DNA of 64,000 nt, taken from assembly GCF_033096465.1 (NCBI RefSeq), contig NZ_AP028156.1, positions 2,002,501 through 2,066,500 of the forward strand. Reading direction: 5' to 3'. Position numbers and translations under genes: made by a program. Each line of letters begins with the position of its first letter. Positions within the stretch are counted from its first letter, which is position 1. This DNA comes from Blautia luti. GTDB taxonomy: Bacteria; Bacillota; Clostridia; Lachnospirales; Lachnospiraceae. Of the stretch, positions 17,097 to 25,613 are shown in pieces. The notes beneath the pieces are model-generated. The model was given only the letters and a program-made list of their open reading frames with translations, was not told where the DNA came from and searched no databases.

Positions 17097-17579
17097 ATGA
17101 AACAAAAAACAGCCTATCTCGGACTTTTTTCGGCTGTGGCTATTATTCTTGGATATGTGGAATCGCTGGTTCCGGTGTTTGCGGGGATTCCTGGGATTAA
17201 GCTTGGGCTGGCGAATCTGGGGGTACTTTTTATTCTGAAGAAGTATTCTTTTAAAGAGGCTGCATTGGTTTCTGTCGTACGTATTCTGGTGATCGGGTTT
17301 ATGTTTGGAAATCTGTTCAGTATCCTGTACAGCCTGGCAGGGGCTGCGCTTAGTATGATGGTTATGACCCTTATGTTAAAAAAGACCTCTTTCAGTCTGA
17401 TCGGAGTTAGCGTTGCGGGAGGCGTTTCACATAATATCGGGCAGCTTATTATTGCTATGTTGATCGTAAATAATGCAAGTGTATTTGTATATACGCCAGC
17501 GTTGCTGGTAGCCGGTGTAGCTGCCGGTGTTGTGATTGGTGGACTTACAAATGAGATTATAAAAAGAGTGCATATATAG
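17097..17579 (+). CDS. Gx transporter / heptaprenyl diphosphate synthase component I family protein
   Basis: A 160-residue protein with five or six membrane helices, beginning KQKTAYLGLFSAVAIILGYVE and containing IPGIKLGLANLGVLFILKKY, the signature of the Hpre_diP_synt_I family, now often called Gx transporter. It resembles the small S-components of ECF vitamin transporters. The family commonly neighbours FMN-binding and NusG-II genes, so flavin or quinone-precursor supply to the redox locus is a fair inference; the ligand is unknown. GAGAGGAG precedes the ATG. It is transcribed divergently from Tp47-like gene B, sharing its operator region. Confidence 0.8.
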   Translation: MKQKTAYLGLFSAVAIILGYVESLVPVFAGIPGIKLGLANLGVLFILKKYSFKEAALVSVVRILVIGFMFGNLFSILYSLAGAALSMMVMTLMLKKTSFSLIGVSVAGGVSHNIGQLIIAMLIVNNASVFVYTPALLVAGVAAGVVIGGLTNEIIKRVHI

Positions 17580-17641
17580 GACTGATATTTTGGTTTTGTT
17601 CAGTATAATATCTATTAATCAAACACGTTCTAAAAATGCTT

Positions 17642-17977
17642 CTATTCATCGGTTTCATTTGAATCTGACACAGCCCATAAAGCAGGATCTGCAGGGTCTT
17701 CCAGCAGGGTTACATCTTTGCCAAGCTGCATCTCCTCTTCCACTGCTTCGGCTGTATTCCGGATAGCCGTGCTGTGTCCGGTGAGTGCTGCAAAAGGTGC
17801 AAACTGGGCTGCACGGTCATTAAGAGGCATTCTTGGATGTGATGCAGATGCGTGGTGGGGAAGATTGATGATATCATCATATCTGTGTGAAGACTGATTT
17901 CCAATACTGCTGTCAGAGGTATATTTGTTTGTAAAATCAGCATGGCCTTTCACATACGTATCATTCTGTTTACTCAA
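17642..17977 (-). CDS. YolD-like companion of the Y-family polymerase
   Basis: A 111-residue protein with the conserved core DDIINLPHHASASHPRMPL and DRAAQFAPFAALTGH, seen in clostridial proteins encoded beside UmuC/UvrX-type polymerases. It starts at TTG (17977), overlapping the polymerase stop by four bases (TTGA), so the pair is co-translated. Longer relatives have an extra C-terminal domain of about 60 residues which is absent here. Role presumed in regulating or assisting translesion synthesis; mechanism unknown. Confidence 0.72.
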   Translation of the reverse strand: MSKQNDTYVKGHADFTNKYTSDSSIGNQSSHRYDDIINLPHHASASHPRMPLNDRAAQFAPFAALTGHSTAIRNTAEAVEEEMQLGKDVTLLEDPADPALWAVSDSNETDE

Positions 17978-19497
17978 GCTTTATGTCCTCCTATTCTCTG
18001 ATTTCTGTCAATGGAAGTCGCACCTTCTTCGAAGTTTGTTCCTTTGAGAATTGCATTTTTCCCATATTTTTTCTTGATCTCCAGCATTGCATGCTGAAGT
18101 TTTTTTTCTTTCTGAAGCTTTTCTTCTTTTTCCTGGTTTTCCTTTTCAACCGCTGCATAATCTGTAAAGAGATCCAATTGTTCATAGGTTTCTTTTTGGA
18201 CAATATCCTGCTCTTTTTTGATATGGTTGGCAGTCAGGGTAATCCTTCGGATCAGCAGATCGCGGTTTATGATACGGTCATAGAGTTTCAGGATGTTCTC
18301 AATAATCTCGTAAGTTGAATTTGTAAATTCAGACAGGTTCTGTGTTCCGTGGGCATGTTTCGGAACGCTTCTTCCATAACGGTCAATTGTAATCTCTCCT
18401 TTATAAGCTTTACGGATGACAGGATCGGAAAGATTCTCTATATCATATCCCACTGTTAGTACCATCTGATCTGTGACCATTCCCTTATCAACCAGATCCA
18501 GTGCCATCATCTCAGCCATTTCCCGGACTACGATCCTGGTTTTTTCGAAGGTATAAGGACATTGAAGGACCTGACCGGAGCAGATACTGTTGTTCTCCGG
18601 TTTATAGGACTTAATTTCTGCAATAGTACAGGGTTCCCAGCCCCAGGCGTGGTCGATCAGCAATTCTGCGTTGATCCCGAACAATTTATAGAGTAATTCT
18701 TCATTATGATAATCATTTGGGCCGCCTACAGAACATCTGGCAACATCTCCCATCGTCTTCATTCCGTTTTCTGCAAGTTTCCGGGCATATCCACGTCCAA
18801 TCCGCCAGAAATCAGTAATCGGTTCATGTTCCCACAGCAGTCTGCGGTATTCCATTTCATCCAGCTGCGCAATACGGACTCCGTTCTCATCCGGTTCTAC
18901 ATGCTTGGCCACAATATCCATGGCGATTTTGCACAGATATAGGTTTGTACCGATCCCTGCTGCTGCAGTAAGTCCATGGGTATCCAGGATATCCAGGATG
19001 ATCTTCTGGGTGAGCTGATAAGCACTCATCTGGTAAATTTTCATATAATGAGTAATGTCTATAAAAATCTCGTCTATAGAATACACATGCATGTCTTCCG
19101 GCGAAAAATATTTCAGATATGTCTGGTAGATTGCGATGCTGACTTCAATATATCTGGCCATTCTCGGCGGTGCAATGTGATATCCCACTGCCAGTGACGG
19201 ATTATTTTTTAACTCTGTATCATTACACGACTTTCCTGTAAACCTGTGCGCGGGTGCTGCTTTCAGACGTTCCTGGTTCACTTTTCGGATTTTCTGGATA
19301 ACTTCAAAAAGCCTTGCTCTTCCCGGGATCCCGTAAGCTTTTAGGGATGGGGAAACTGCAAGGCATATGGTTTTCTCCGTGCGGCTGGCATCCGCTACTA
19401 CCAGATTGGTAGTCATAGGATCCAGGACATGGTCTTTACACTCTACTGATGCATAAAAGGATTTCAAATCTATTGCTACATAAATATGAGATTCCAT
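17974..19497 (-). CDS. Y-family translesion DNA polymerase (UmuC/UvrX type)
   Basis: A 507-residue polymerase. The catalytic aspartate and steric region appear in YVAIDLKSFYASVEC near the start, and the second acidic motif in VYSIDEIFIDIT (about residue 140). Helix-hairpin-helix and little-finger regions follow, then a Lys/Glu-rich tail (residues 440-490). Length and content match the Gram-positive UvrX/UmuC group rather than DinB (about 350-400). It copies damaged DNA and in such bacteria is usually LexA controlled, but I found no convincing LexA box here. The YolD-like gene follows with a four-base overlap. Confidence 0.9.
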   Translation of the reverse strand: MESHIYVAIDLKSFYASVECKDHVLDPMTTNLVVADASRTEKTICLAVSPSLKAYGIPGRARLFEVIQKIRKVNQERLKAAPAHRFTGKSCNDTELKNNPSLAVGYHIAPPRMARYIEVSIAIYQTYLKYFSPEDMHVYSIDEIFIDITHYMKIYQMSAYQLTQKIILDILDTHGLTAAAGIGTNLYLCKIAMDIVAKHVEPDENGVRIAQLDEMEYRRLLWEHEPITDFWRIGRGYARKLAENGMKTMGDVARCSVGGPNDYHNEELLYKLFGINAELLIDHAWGWEPCTIAEIKSYKPENNSICSGQVLQCPYTFEKTRIVVREMAEMMALDLVDKGMVTDQMVLTVGYDIENLSDPVIRKAYKGEITIDRYGRSVPKHAHGTQNLSEFTNSTYEIIENILKLYDRIINRDLLIRRITLTANHIKKEQDIVQKETYEQLDLFTDYAAVEKENQEKEEKLQKEKKLQHAMLEIKKKYGKNAILKGTNFEEGATSIDRNQRIGGHKA

Positions 19498-19521
19498 TTA
19501 TCCAATCCTCATTAAAATAAT

Positions 19522-19884
19522 TTAATCTTCTTCGATATGCTCTCTGCCCTGATTAATAATTGCACGGACATGTTCATCTGCCAGAGAGTAAAAGATAGAT
19601 TTTCCCTCTCTTCTGTTCTTTACCAGCTTGTTCTGTTTCAGAATACGGAGCTGATGAGAAATTGCAGACTGTGTCATGTTCAATGCTTTTGCAAGATCAC
19701 ATACACATACTTCTGCTTCAAACAATACAAACAGAATACGGATTCTGGTGGAATCTCCAAAAACTTTGAATAATTCTGCCAGATCATAGAGCTCTGTTTC
19801 TTCAGGTAATGTTTCATTTACGATTTTCAGCAGATCTTCATGAACTTCACATCCATCACATACTTCATCCTTACGTTCTTCCAT
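19522..19884 (-). CDS. ArsR/SmtB-family metal-sensing repressor (CadC/ZiaR-like)
   Basis: A 120-residue winged-helix repressor. HTH segment CDLAKALNMTQSAISHQLRI, wing NRREGKSIFYSLAD. Metal ligands of CadC type are visible: an N-terminal CDGCEVH, ECVCD-like AEVCVCDL in helix 3, and DEHVRAIINQGREHIEE in helix 5, giving both alpha3N and alpha5 sites. It should release DNA on binding Cd, Pb or Zn. It is the last gene of the HMA-ATPase-ArsR operon, whose promoter has an ArsR-type inverted repeat at 22199. Confidence 0.9.
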   Translation of the reverse strand: MEERKDEVCDGCEVHEDLLKIVNETLPEETELYDLAELFKVFGDSTRIRILFVLFEAEVCVCDLAKALNMTQSAISHQLRILKQNKLVKNRREGKSIFYSLADEHVRAIINQGREHIEED

Positions 19885-19928
19885 TGGCTCACCGGTTCCT
19901 TTCTTACAATTATTATATTACCACAAAT

Positions 19929-19956
19929 GGTTACTGTCTATGACCAGACAGTAACC
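19929..19956 (-). terminator. hairpin between the P-type ATPase and arsR genes
   Basis: Perfect 10-bp inverted repeat GGTTACTGTC (19929-19938) and GACAGTAACC (19947-19956). There is no T-run, so it may be an mRNA processing or attenuating hairpin rather than a full terminator. Confidence 0.55.
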
Positions 19957-19966
19957 CTGCAAATTT

Positions 19967-21832
19967 CTATAAATTCTTTACGAATAATGTACGGATCGCG
20001 TTTAATACCGCGATGATCATAACACCTACGTCTGCAAAAATCGCCATCCACATATTTGCAATACCCAATGCCCCAAGAATCAGGCAGAGAATCTTAATAC
20101 CGATTGCAAAATAAATGTTTTCATATACAATGCGGATACATTTACGTGCGATCTTGATCGCTTTGGAAATTTTCAGTGGATCATCATCCATCAGTACGAT
20201 ATCTGCTGCCTCGATCGCTGCGTCTGAACCAAGTGCTCCCATTGCGATACCGATATCTGCCCTGGATAATACAGGTGCATCGTTGATACCGTCACCTACA
20301 AATGCAAGTTTATTCTTTTCAGATTTCTGATGAAGAAGTTCTTCTACTTTAGAAACCTTATCAGCAGGGAGAAGTTCGCTGTATACTTCCTGAATACCAA
20401 GTTCTTTGGCAACCTGATCTGCAACTCGTTTGGAGTCACCTGTCAGCATAACGGTCTTGCTGATTCCGGCTTTCTTCAGTTCAGTGATCGCTTCTTTTGC
20501 ATGAGGTTTGATAATATCGGAAATCAGGATATGTCCTGCATATTTGCTGTCAACAGCCATATGCACAACAGTTCCTACATGGTGGCAGTCCTGATAAGCG
20601 ATTCCAAGTCTGTTCATTAATTTGGTATTTCCGGCAGCTACAGATACGCCGTCAACTTTGGCAATTACACCATTACCACTGATTTCTTCGATATCAGTAA
20701 CACGGTTTCTGTCGATGGGTTTACCGTATGCTTTCTGCAGGCTCTTGCTGATCGGGTGGGAAGAAGAACACTCTGCAAGTGCTGCATACTCTAATAATTT
20801 CTCATCAGGCATTTCGCTATGGTGGATACCGCTTACTTCAAAAACACCCTGGGTCATAGTACCGGTTTTGTCAAATACAACATATTTTGTCTGAGCCAGT
20901 GTTTCCAGATAGTTGGAACCTTTGACCAGAACACCCTGGTTGCTGGCACCACCAATTCCGGCAAAGAAACTTAACGGAATACTGATGACCAGTGCACAAG
21001 GGCAGCTGATTACAAGGAATGTAAGGGCTCTGTAGATCCAGTCTCCCCACATAGCCGGTTTTCCCATAATAAGAAGTACGATTGGAGGGATGATTGCAAG
21101 TGCAAGGGCTCCATAGCATACTGCCGGTGTATAGTATTTCGCGAATTTGGAGATAAAATTCTCGGATTTTGACTTTCTGGAGCTGGAGTTCTCTACCAGT
21201 TCAAGGATCTTGGATACTGTAGATTCACCGAATTCCTTAGTTGTACGGATCTTCAGCAGACCTGTCATATTGATACATCCACTGATGACCTCATCTCCTG
21301 CTTTCGCATCACGCGGAAGGCTTTCGCCTGTCAGTGCGCTTGTGTTTAATGTTGAAGTTCCTTCAGTGATCACACCGTCGATGGGTACTTTCTCACCTGG
21401 CTGAACAACAATGATCGTTCCAATCTCAACTTCATCCGGATCAACCTGTTCCAGTGTTCCGTCTTTCTCTATGTTTGCATAATCAGGACGGATATCCATC
21501 AGTTCGCTGATGTTTCGTCTGCTCTTTCCTACTGCATAGCTCTGGAAAAGCTCACCGATCTGATAGAAAAGCATAACCGCAACACCCTCAGAATAATCAC
21601 CAAGTAGGATCGCACCTACGGTAGCTACAGCCATCAGAAAGTTCTCGTCAAATACCTGTTTATTTAAAATACCCTTGAATGCTTTCTGCAGGATATCGTA
21701 ACCGATAACCAGATAAGGAATCATAAAAAGACCAAATCTTAAATATCCCTCTACAGGCAGTAATGAAAAAGCAACGATCAGTACTGCTGCAATGATGATC
21801 CTGGTAAGCATTTTCTTCTGCTTCTTGTTCAT
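19967..21832 (-). CDS. cadA: Cd/Zn/Pb-type P1B-ATPase (CadA/ZntA-like) without its own HMA domain
   Basis: A 621-residue metal efflux pump. It has the intramembrane CPC site in ISCPCALVISIPLS, phosphorylation motif DKTGTMT, TGES actuator motif, the HP locus SSSHPISKS, and hinge GDGINDAPVL. A final membrane segment with the Asp of IFADVGVMIIAVLNAIR is typical of the P1B-2 (Zn/Cd/Pb) class. Unlike most CadA/ZntA it lacks an N-terminal metal-binding domain; a separate HMA peptide is encoded 113 bases upstream and probably supplies it. AGAGGT precedes the ATG. Confidence 0.92.
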   Translation of the reverse strand: MNKKQKKMLTRIIIAAVLIVAFSLLPVEGYLRFGLFMIPYLVIGYDILQKAFKGILNKQVFDENFLMAVATVGAILLGDYSEGVAVMLFYQIGELFQSYAVGKSRRNISELMDIRPDYANIEKDGTLEQVDPDEVEIGTIIVVQPGEKVPIDGVITEGTSTLNTSALTGESLPRDAKAGDEVISGCINMTGLLKIRTTKEFGESTVSKILELVENSSSRKSKSENFISKFAKYYTPAVCYGALALAIIPPIVLLIMGKPAMWGDWIYRALTFLVISCPCALVISIPLSFFAGIGGASNQGVLVKGSNYLETLAQTKYVVFDKTGTMTQGVFEVSGIHHSEMPDEKLLEYAALAECSSSHPISKSLQKAYGKPIDRNRVTDIEEISGNGVIAKVDGVSVAAGNTKLMNRLGIAYQDCHHVGTVVHMAVDSKYAGHILISDIIKPHAKEAITELKKAGISKTVMLTGDSKRVADQVAKELGIQEVYSELLPADKVSKVEELLHQKSEKNKLAFVGDGINDAPVLSRADIGIAMGALGSDAAIEAADIVLMDDDPLKISKAIKIARKCIRIVYENIYFAIGIKILCLILGALGIANMWMAIFADVGVMIIAVLNAIRTLFVKNL

Positions 21833-21945
21833 ATCAATACCTCTCTCTTCTTATAAAAGCAGGACTGCTGTAAAAACATCTCCAGCGGAAATATCAGTCG
21901 CAAAGATCAGTTTATACAACAGTCCCTCCCCTGGATGATCCAGGA

Positions 21946-22164
21946 TTAAAGATAGATTTCGCAGTCGTCTTCTACCTTCTTGCAGTTCTTTAATACGTCT
22001 TTCATAACTGCTTTCGGATCCTGTCCGTCTTCGAATTCAACGATCATCTTCAGCATCATGAAGTTTACTGTTGCATCCTTAACACCAGCTGTATTCTTAG
22101 CAGCTTCCTCCATTTTGTTTGCACAGTTTGCGCAGTCTACATCGATTTTGTATGTCTTTTTCAT
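21946..22164 (-). CDS. stand-alone HMA-domain metal carrier for the adjacent ATPase
   Basis: A 72-residue HMA protein starting MKKTYKIDVDCANCANKMEE, with CxxC in DCANC and a diagnostic C-terminal acidic/Cys end (KNCKKVEDDCEIYL). The aspartate before the CxxC and the extra Cys are features of ZntA/CadA metal-binding domains, so this looks like the detached N-terminal domain of the downstream P1B-2 ATPase. It is the first gene of the operon, after a consensus promoter with an ArsR-type operator. Confidence 0.87.
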   Translation of the reverse strand: MKKTYKIDVDCANCANKMEEAAKNTAGVKDATVNFMMLKMIVEFEDGQDPKAVMKDVLKNCKKVEDDCEIYL

Positions 22165-22198
22165 GATTTAATTCCTTTCCTGCTTTTTATTTTATCAT

Positions 22199-22254
22199 AT
22201 GAGCACTTGTTCATTTGTTTGATTATATTATAGCATGATTTTGTTTTCTGTCAA
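22199..22254 (-). promoter_or_regulatory. consensus promoter with ArsR-type operator for the HMA-ATPase-arsR operon
   Basis: On the minus strand a perfect -35 TTGACA (22249-22254) and -10 TATAAT (22227-22232) are 16 bases apart. Just downstream an inverted repeat ATGAGCA-CT-TGTTCAT (22199-22214) matches the ArsR/CadC operator form, placed over the start site where a repressor would block transcription. Confidence 0.8.
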
Positions 22255-22272
22255 GAGATTTTTTAAGATTTC

Positions 22273-22301
22273 TTTACGTGAAATCAATTTTATGATATAA
22301 T
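22273..22301 (+). promoter_or_regulatory. promoter for the DtxR-family gene
   Basis: -35 TTTACG (22273-22278), 17-base spacer, -10 TATAAT (22296-22301). The leader of about 115 bases has no exact TTAG-N6-CTAA box. Confidence 0.6.
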
Positions 22302-22421
22302 TTATCAAAATATAACTAAGCAGATATTTAATGCTAATCGTATAGTCAGGAAGTAAGTTGCTGCAAAGAATAAAGTAACAGAAATAATGCTATACAAGTA
22401 CAGGGAAAGGGAGGTGCTTTT

Positions 22422-22796
22422 ATGGCATTACATGAATCAGGCGAAGATTATTTAGAGGCTATCCTCGTAATCAGAAATCGAAACGGAAACTGTCGTTCCA
22501 TTGATATTGCGCACGAACTGTCATTTTCCAAGCCAAGTGTCAGTGTTGCTATGAAGAATTTAAAGGCAAACAATTATATCACAGTTGATGGGAATGGATC
22601 TATCAATCTCACGGAAACCGGTCTTGAAATTGCGAATAAGATCTATGAAAGGCATACATTTCTGACAAACTGGCTGACCGCCATCGGTGTCAATCCTGCT
22701 ACAGCAGCAGATGATGCATGTAAAATGGAGCATGCGATCAGTGCAGAGAGCTTTTCAGCAATAAAAAAATATATTGCAAAAAATCCAGCCGAATAA
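22422..22796 (+). CDS. DtxR-family metal-dependent repressor with an iron-type metal site
   Basis: A 124-residue winged-helix protein lacking the SH3-like C-terminal domain, the length of short MntR/IdeR forms. HTH region IDIAHELSFSKPSVSVAMKNL; N-terminal ligand region SGEDYLEAI. The C-terminal ligand segment reads DACKMEHAIS, like DtxR EACRWEH with Cys, Glu and His, whereas MntR has Glu in place of the Cys. This favours Fe(II) over Mn(II). It stands alone on the plus strand amid iron genes and is the best candidate to bind the TTAG-N6-CTAA boxes. GGGAGGTG precedes the ATG. Confidence 0.85.
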   Translation: MALHESGEDYLEAILVIRNRNGNCRSIDIAHELSFSKPSVSVAMKNLKANNYITVDGNGSINLTETGLEIANKIYERHTFLTNWLTAIGVNPATAADDACKMEHAISAESFSAIKKYIAKNPAE

Positions 22797-22810
22797 TGGC
22801 TGGATTTTTT
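22782..22810 (+). terminator. terminator overlapping the end of the DtxR-family gene
   Basis: AATCCAGCC (22782-22790) pairs with GGCTGGATT (22798-22806), followed by six T. The left arm lies inside the last codons. Confidence 0.9.
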
Positions 22811-22834
22811 AATTCATTATTTTATTAATTATCT

Positions 22835-24931
22835 TTAGTCTTCTTCCTCTTTCGGAAGCAGGTTTTTCATACTTCTTAAGCTGATGGTAAGAGTAGACAT
22901 ATTGTGAAGCAGCGCAGAAGTGGTCGGCATGATAATGCCTGTTACGCCCAAGGCGATCAAACCACCATTGATACCGATGATCGTACGGTAATTATTATGA
23001 ATACGTTTCATCAGCGCTGTACTCAGTCTCTTTAAGGTAACGATTTCGTGCAGATTATCCGCAGAAATTGTCACATCAGCAATCTCACGGGCAATAGCTG
23101 CACCGTCACTGATAGCAATTCCCACACTTGCAGAAGAAAGTGCCAGGGAATCATTGATTCCATCTCCGATCATAATAACTTTATGACCAAGTTCTTTCTC
23201 TTTCTCTACGAAAGATGCCTTATCTTCCGGAAGTACTTCGGAATAGTATTCATCTACACCCACACGTTTCGCAATAGCAGCTGCAGTACGTTCGCTGTCT
23301 CCTGTCATCATGACAACTTTGGTAATTCCAGCTTCTTTTAATTCACGGACAGCATCTGCTGCTTCCTCACGGAGAGGATCCTCAATACAGATCACAGCTG
23401 CCAGTTTGCCTTCGATGGCAAGATAGAGATGGGAGCATTCCAGAGGAAGATGTTCGAATTTATCTTCCATGCCTTCCGGAATCACACATTTCTCATCTTC
23501 CATAACGAAATGCCAGCTTCCAATCACTGCCTTTTTGCCTTCGATGGTTGTGGAAATACCGTGTGCCACAATATATTCAACTTTGGAATGCATTTCCTCA
23601 TGAACCAAATGTCTGTCCTTAGCAGCATTGACCACGGCTCTTGCCATGGAATGAGGGAAATGTTCCTCCATACAAGCTGCGATACGCAGAAGTTCATCTG
23701 CACTCATATCTTCATCAAAAGAAACTACATCAGATACGACTGGTTTGGCTTTTGTAAGTGTACCTGTCTTATCAAATACGATAGTCGTAGCGTCTGCCAT
23801 AGCTTCCATATACTTGCCGCCCTTGACTGTAATACTGTGAGTACTTGCCTCACGGATCGCAGACAATACGGAAATAGGCATGGCAAGTTTCAGTGCACAG
23901 GAAAAATCAACCATGAGTACTGCCAACGTCTTGGTTACATTTCTGGTAAGCAGATATGTTACAGCTGTACCTGCCAGAGTATACGGAACCAGTCTGTCAG
24001 CCAGATGTTCTGCATTGCTCTCTGCAGAAGATTTCAGCTTCTCAGAATTCTCGATCATGCCTACAATCTTCTCATAGCGGCTGGCACCTGCCACCTGTCT
24101 TACTTTCAGAGTGATCTCACCCTCTTCCAGAACGGTTCCCGCATAAACATAACTGCCCTCTGCCTTGCGCACAGGCTGTGACTCACCTGTCAGAGAAGTC
24201 TGGTTGACCATTGCTTCTCCCACCTGTACATCACCGTCAAACGGAATTACATTGCCCATATGTACACGGATCAGATCTCCTGCTTTTACAGAAGAAACCG
24301 GTAACAGAACCTCCTGGCCGTCATCAGTAAGTGTCCATACCTTTTCTGCATGGATAGACATACTTCTTGCCAGATCATTTACAGATTTCTTATGTGTCCA
24401 CTCTTCCAGGATTTCACCGATTCCCAGAAGGAACATGGTAGAACCTGCGGTATTGATATCTCCACGAAGCATGGATACACCGATCGCTGTAGCATCCAGA
24501 ACCGGCACTTCCAGTTTGCCTTTCATAAGGGTACGTACACCGTGATAGATATATTTCACTGACTTCAAGGTGGTTACTGCGAAGCGCACCGGATAAGGGA
24601 GAAACATCTTATTCATCGCACGCAATAATACGGAGTTGATCAGTTTCTCCTTATATTCTTCATTTAATTCACGTCCGGAATTCTCCAGAAGTGATTCTGA
24701 AACCTGGGCAGTTTCATAGGAAAATCTGCTCAACATCCGGATCAGTTCTTCTCTGCTGCCTGTATAGACAACAGCCACATCCTGAGTTTTTACATAAACC
24801 GTAACCTTGCTGATGTTCGCCTGATCTTCCAGATAATACTGCAGAATATCAGCCTGTCTGTAAGTCATTCGTTTCTGTGCAAGATGGATACGGATTCTTC
24901 CTTTTATCTCATGCTTAATAGCAAACTTCAT
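22835..24931 (-). CDS. P1B-6-like metal ATPase, FezB (ferrosome) candidate
   Basis: A 698-residue P1B-type ATPase. Phosphorylation site FDKTGTLTKAK, actuator TGESQPV, HP locus EEHFPHSMARAV, hinge GDGINDSLAL. The intramembrane metal site is DFSCALKLAMP rather than CPC, the SCA form described for the P1B-6 class. The N-terminus (HEIKGRIRIHLAQKRMTYRQ) has no CxxC. Its ATG overlaps the stop of the small DUF6110-like gene by one base. P1B-6 ATPase plus small membrane protein is the arrangement of fezAB, which build iron-storing ferrosomes in Clostridioides; the iron neighbourhood supports that reading, but it is inference. Confidence 0.75.
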   Translation of the reverse strand: MKFAIKHEIKGRIRIHLAQKRMTYRQADILQYYLEDQANISKVTVYVKTQDVAVVYTGSREELIRMLSRFSYETAQVSESLLENSGRELNEEYKEKLINSVLLRAMNKMFLPYPVRFAVTTLKSVKYIYHGVRTLMKGKLEVPVLDATAIGVSMLRGDINTAGSTMFLLGIGEILEEWTHKKSVNDLARSMSIHAEKVWTLTDDGQEVLLPVSSVKAGDLIRVHMGNVIPFDGDVQVGEAMVNQTSLTGESQPVRKAEGSYVYAGTVLEEGEITLKVRQVAGASRYEKIVGMIENSEKLKSSAESNAEHLADRLVPYTLAGTAVTYLLTRNVTKTLAVLMVDFSCALKLAMPISVLSAIREASTHSITVKGGKYMEAMADATTIVFDKTGTLTKAKPVVSDVVSFDEDMSADELLRIAACMEEHFPHSMARAVVNAAKDRHLVHEEMHSKVEYIVAHGISTTIEGKKAVIGSWHFVMEDEKCVIPEGMEDKFEHLPLECSHLYLAIEGKLAAVICIEDPLREEAADAVRELKEAGITKVVMMTGDSERTAAAIAKRVGVDEYYSEVLPEDKASFVEKEKELGHKVIMIGDGINDSLALSSASVGIAISDGAAIAREIADVTISADNLHEIVTLKRLSTALMKRIHNNYRTIIGINGGLIALGVTGIIMPTTSALLHNMSTLTISLRSMKNLLPKEEED

Positions 24932-25248
24932 TATTCTTCGCTGCCTTCTTCTGCTGTTTCTGTCTCTTCTTTGAAGTCTTCAACTGTTTCTTCAGCTGCA
25001 TCTTCTACTACTTCTTCAGCTGCTTCTCTGTCTTCATTGATCTGCTGTGCTTCTGCATAAATATCTTCAGCATTCTCCTGGATTGTGGAAGCTGTTTTCA
25101 TTACACAGGATTTCGCACGTAAAACAGCTGCTGTACAGTTTGTGTATAATTTCTTAGCATCCTTGCTTGTAAGAACTTTGATACCTGCTGTGCCGAAAAG
25201 TACTCCTGCAGCAAAAATTCCTGTTTTTTTACCATTAAATTTAATCAT
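24931..25248 (-). CDS. small membrane-associated protein (DUF6110-like), FezA candidate
   Basis: A 105-residue protein. One Gly-rich transmembrane helix (KTGIFAAGVLFGTAGIKVLT) is followed by the conserved SKDAKKLYTNCTAAVLRAK and an acidic helical tail rich in Glu. I recognise this as the DUF6110 family, found next to P1B-type ATPases. AGGAGG lies eight bases before the ATG. It is cotranscribed and overlapping with the ATPase gene. By position and architecture it is comparable with FezA of ferrosome clusters; homology to FezA should be tested directly. Confidence 0.7.
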   Translation of the reverse strand: MIKFNGKKTGIFAAGVLFGTAGIKVLTSKDAKKLYTNCTAAVLRAKSCVMKTASTIQENAEDIYAEAQQINEDREAAEEVVEDAAEETVEDFKEETETAEEGSEE

Positions 25249-25613
25249 TGTCTGATTCCTCCTGAAAGTATATTATTAGTTTCGTGTAACCTGTAAGATA
25301 ACTGTCAGACGGGGCAGGTTCTGAATCATTTATGCCCTAAACTTATGATTTTCAAGCATCAGGTTATCTATAGTTTTTGTATTATACAACCTTGATTTCA
25401 AAATTTCCACCATTTTTTGCCTTTTGAGAAATAATCTTATTTTCTGACAGTTAGATGCCAATAATTTGGCTTTCAAACAATGCATAAAAACACATTGCTT
25501 TTTGCTATATATTCCAGAATCCTGTAAAGCAGGATTCTATGCCTGTGGCGAATCGCTTCAGCGATATAATAAAGCCGCCAGGAAAGTTCATATCTCCTGA
25601 CGGTCTTGTTGTC
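25249..25613. promoter_or_regulatory. intergenic region upstream of the ATPase pair
   Basis: 365 bases without a gene. A likely leftward promoter has -10 TATAAT (25381-25386) and a weaker -35 TGGAAA (25404-25409) at 17-base spacing, leaving a leader of about 125 bases. No exact TTAG-N6-CTAA box is present. The fur terminator occupies the right end. Confidence 0.5.
25566..25603 (-). terminator. terminator after the fur-family gene
   Basis: CCGCCAGGA (25575-25583) pairs with TCCTGACGG (25595-25603), one wobble pair; TTTATTATAT follows on the minus strand. Confidence 0.75.

Noticed and set aside
22310..22355. Possible TTAG/CTAA operator in the leader of the DtxR-family gene
   Set aside because: CTAAGCAGATATTTAATGCTAA has two CTAA half-sites in the same direction but no TTAG partner at six-base spacing, so autoregulation by this motif is not supported.
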